From: Stramonita haemastoma
Lineage: Eukaryota; Mollusca; Gastropoda; Neogastropoda; Muricidae
Direction: 5' to 3'
DNA length: 64,000 nucleotides
Assembly (NCBI GenBank): GCA_030674155.1
Contig: CM060318.1
Span: 68,078,697-68,142,696, forward strand
Shown piece by piece: positions 63,080 through 64,000 of this stretch (position 1 is the stretch's first letter; every line of letters starts with the position of its first letter). Made by a program: the position numbers and the translations under genes. Under the pieces are notes generated by a model. The model made no database searches. It had not been told where the DNA came from and saw nothing but the letters and a program-made list of their open reading frames with translations.

Positions 63080-63660
63080 CAAGCCAAAATGATCTTTATT
63101 GAAGGTAAAAGATCAAGTTTATACAACTTTTTTCATCCCGCCCCACACCCCACTCAAGAAAATTGACTTATAAAACATTCAAAGATAAATATCAACTATG
63201 TTGAAAAAAAAAAAAAAAGAGAGGATTTTTTTCCAAACGGAACCTCACAAGATAAAACAAACCCAAGACAGTACAACATAAAGTCAAGTCATACAGACAA
63301 TCAATAAAATACAATATAACATGGGTATGAATAACAACAAAGCAGCCAATGTAAGGTAGCCTCGAACGTAAAGGTGGACTTACAGTTTGTCCATCAGATG
63401 TTTCTTCAAAAGCTTCCTAAACATTTGCTTTAAAGGAACTTATTTTAGGAAAAGGAGGTAGATTATTCCACAGTGTTCTTCCTGAATAAGCAAGGCTTAA
63501 TTTATTGAGATTATTTTGGGGCCTGGGCAGAAACAGCCTATAGGTAGGCCCGTTTTTATTAACAGCAAAGTTTTCCACAATTTTCTTTGGGGCTTTTCCG
63601 TTTAATATATTGTACATATAGACACTTGTTGAACTGCAGTCTGTCTTTTTGTGGAAGAAT
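63080..63660 (-). mobile_element. 3' end of a non-LTR retrotransposon (RT C-terminus)
   Basis: The minus-strand ORF at 63417-63617 encodes PTYRLFLPRPQNNLNKLS and then GRTLWNNLPPFPKISSFK. This is the 'lRlp...fsyxGaxlWNxLPxxix...sFK' text that ends many CR1/RTE-type LINE polymerases. It is followed on that strand by a 3' tail with aataaagatc and (CA)n. It is 5'-truncated, so not an active element. Clade not resolved. Confidence 0.65.
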
Positions 63661-63835
63661 ATCTAGTTCTTTGTAGTTGGTGGTGGTCAGTGTATTACGG
63701 TCAGTGTATTACGATTCAATGTTATTAGTTATTGCAATTAATGACATAGAGAATTAATAATAATCAACAAATTTAAAATTAAACACAGGCACACAGACAC
63801 AGAAAGAAAGAAAGAAAGAAAGAAGACAGACAGAG

Positions 63836-63884
63836 ACAGACAGACAGACAGACACACACACACACACACACCAACACACACACA

Positions 63885-63915
<31 letters not shown>

Positions 63916-63918
63916 CAC
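63836..63918. repeat. (CA)n near window end
   Basis: CA repeats preceded by GAAA and GACA tetramers. Confidence 0.93.
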
Positions 63919-64000
63919 GTGAAGGAGAAGCGAAGTGCGGTCAATACACTTCTTTCAGAAGTGAAGAGACAGAAAATGGAATAAAAAACAAGAAACAAAG

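Overview
The window looks like animal nuclear DNA, most likely from a lophotrochozoan and probably a gastropod mollusc. The evidence is short exons in long introns, very abundant (TG)n/(CA)n and other microsatellites, several tRNA-derived SINE families present in many copies, and a single-exon peptide-type GPCR of a kind common in molluscs. The taxon is an inference; no species marker was found.

The region from 1 to about 46.3 kb holds the 3' part of one large plus-strand gene. I place 36 exons (281 to 45604; about 4.76 kb coding, roughly 1,590 codons), with the 5' end outside the window. It encodes a type I membrane protein. Domain order is: Ig; then four copies of the supermodule linker - DB - DB - FN3; then Ig - Ig; then linker - DB - DB - FN3 - FN3; then linker - transmembrane helix - short cytoplasmic tail. 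DB is the cysteine-rich module (Pfam 'DB') known from nematode Ig/FN3/DB proteins. Each Ig or FN3 domain and each DB module is bounded by phase-1 introns, and every FN3 domain is split by a phase-0 intron. Exon-pair duplication therefore explains the architecture. The tail carries an NPxY motif and two YxN motifs, which suggests a phosphotyrosine-signalling or endocytosed adhesion receptor.

The most unusual feature is the behaviour of splice junctions in this gene. At several introns a minisatellite is built from the exon/intron boundary itself. The 40-bp array after exon 1 repeats the exon end plus its donor. The array before exon 3 repeats the acceptor plus the exon start. The array before exon 21 repeats an acceptor look-alike. 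The array after exon 25 repeats the donor. The array after exon 29 repeats about 45 bp of FN3 coding sequence plus donor. Exon 24 has a partial 'decoy' copy about 1 kb upstream, and exon 25 has a 26-bp duplicated acceptor. Seven of the 36 exons depart from the expected length by 1 or 2 nt, mostly in C-runs between 15.6 and 23.8 kb. Consensus indels in a long-read assembly are my preferred explanation, but gene decay is not excluded.

From 45.6 to 54 kb there is a 3' UTR with its own 23-bp minisatellite, then AT-rich DNA with SINE fragments and no gene I can recognise. A convergent minus-strand gene at 54339-55421 encodes a 360-residue rhodopsin-like GPCR in one exon. From 55.4 to 64 kb there are microsatellites, SINEs and, at about 63.1-63.66 kb, the 3' end of a non-LTR retrotransposon on the minus strand. 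No rRNA gene, functional tRNA gene or CRISPR array is supported.
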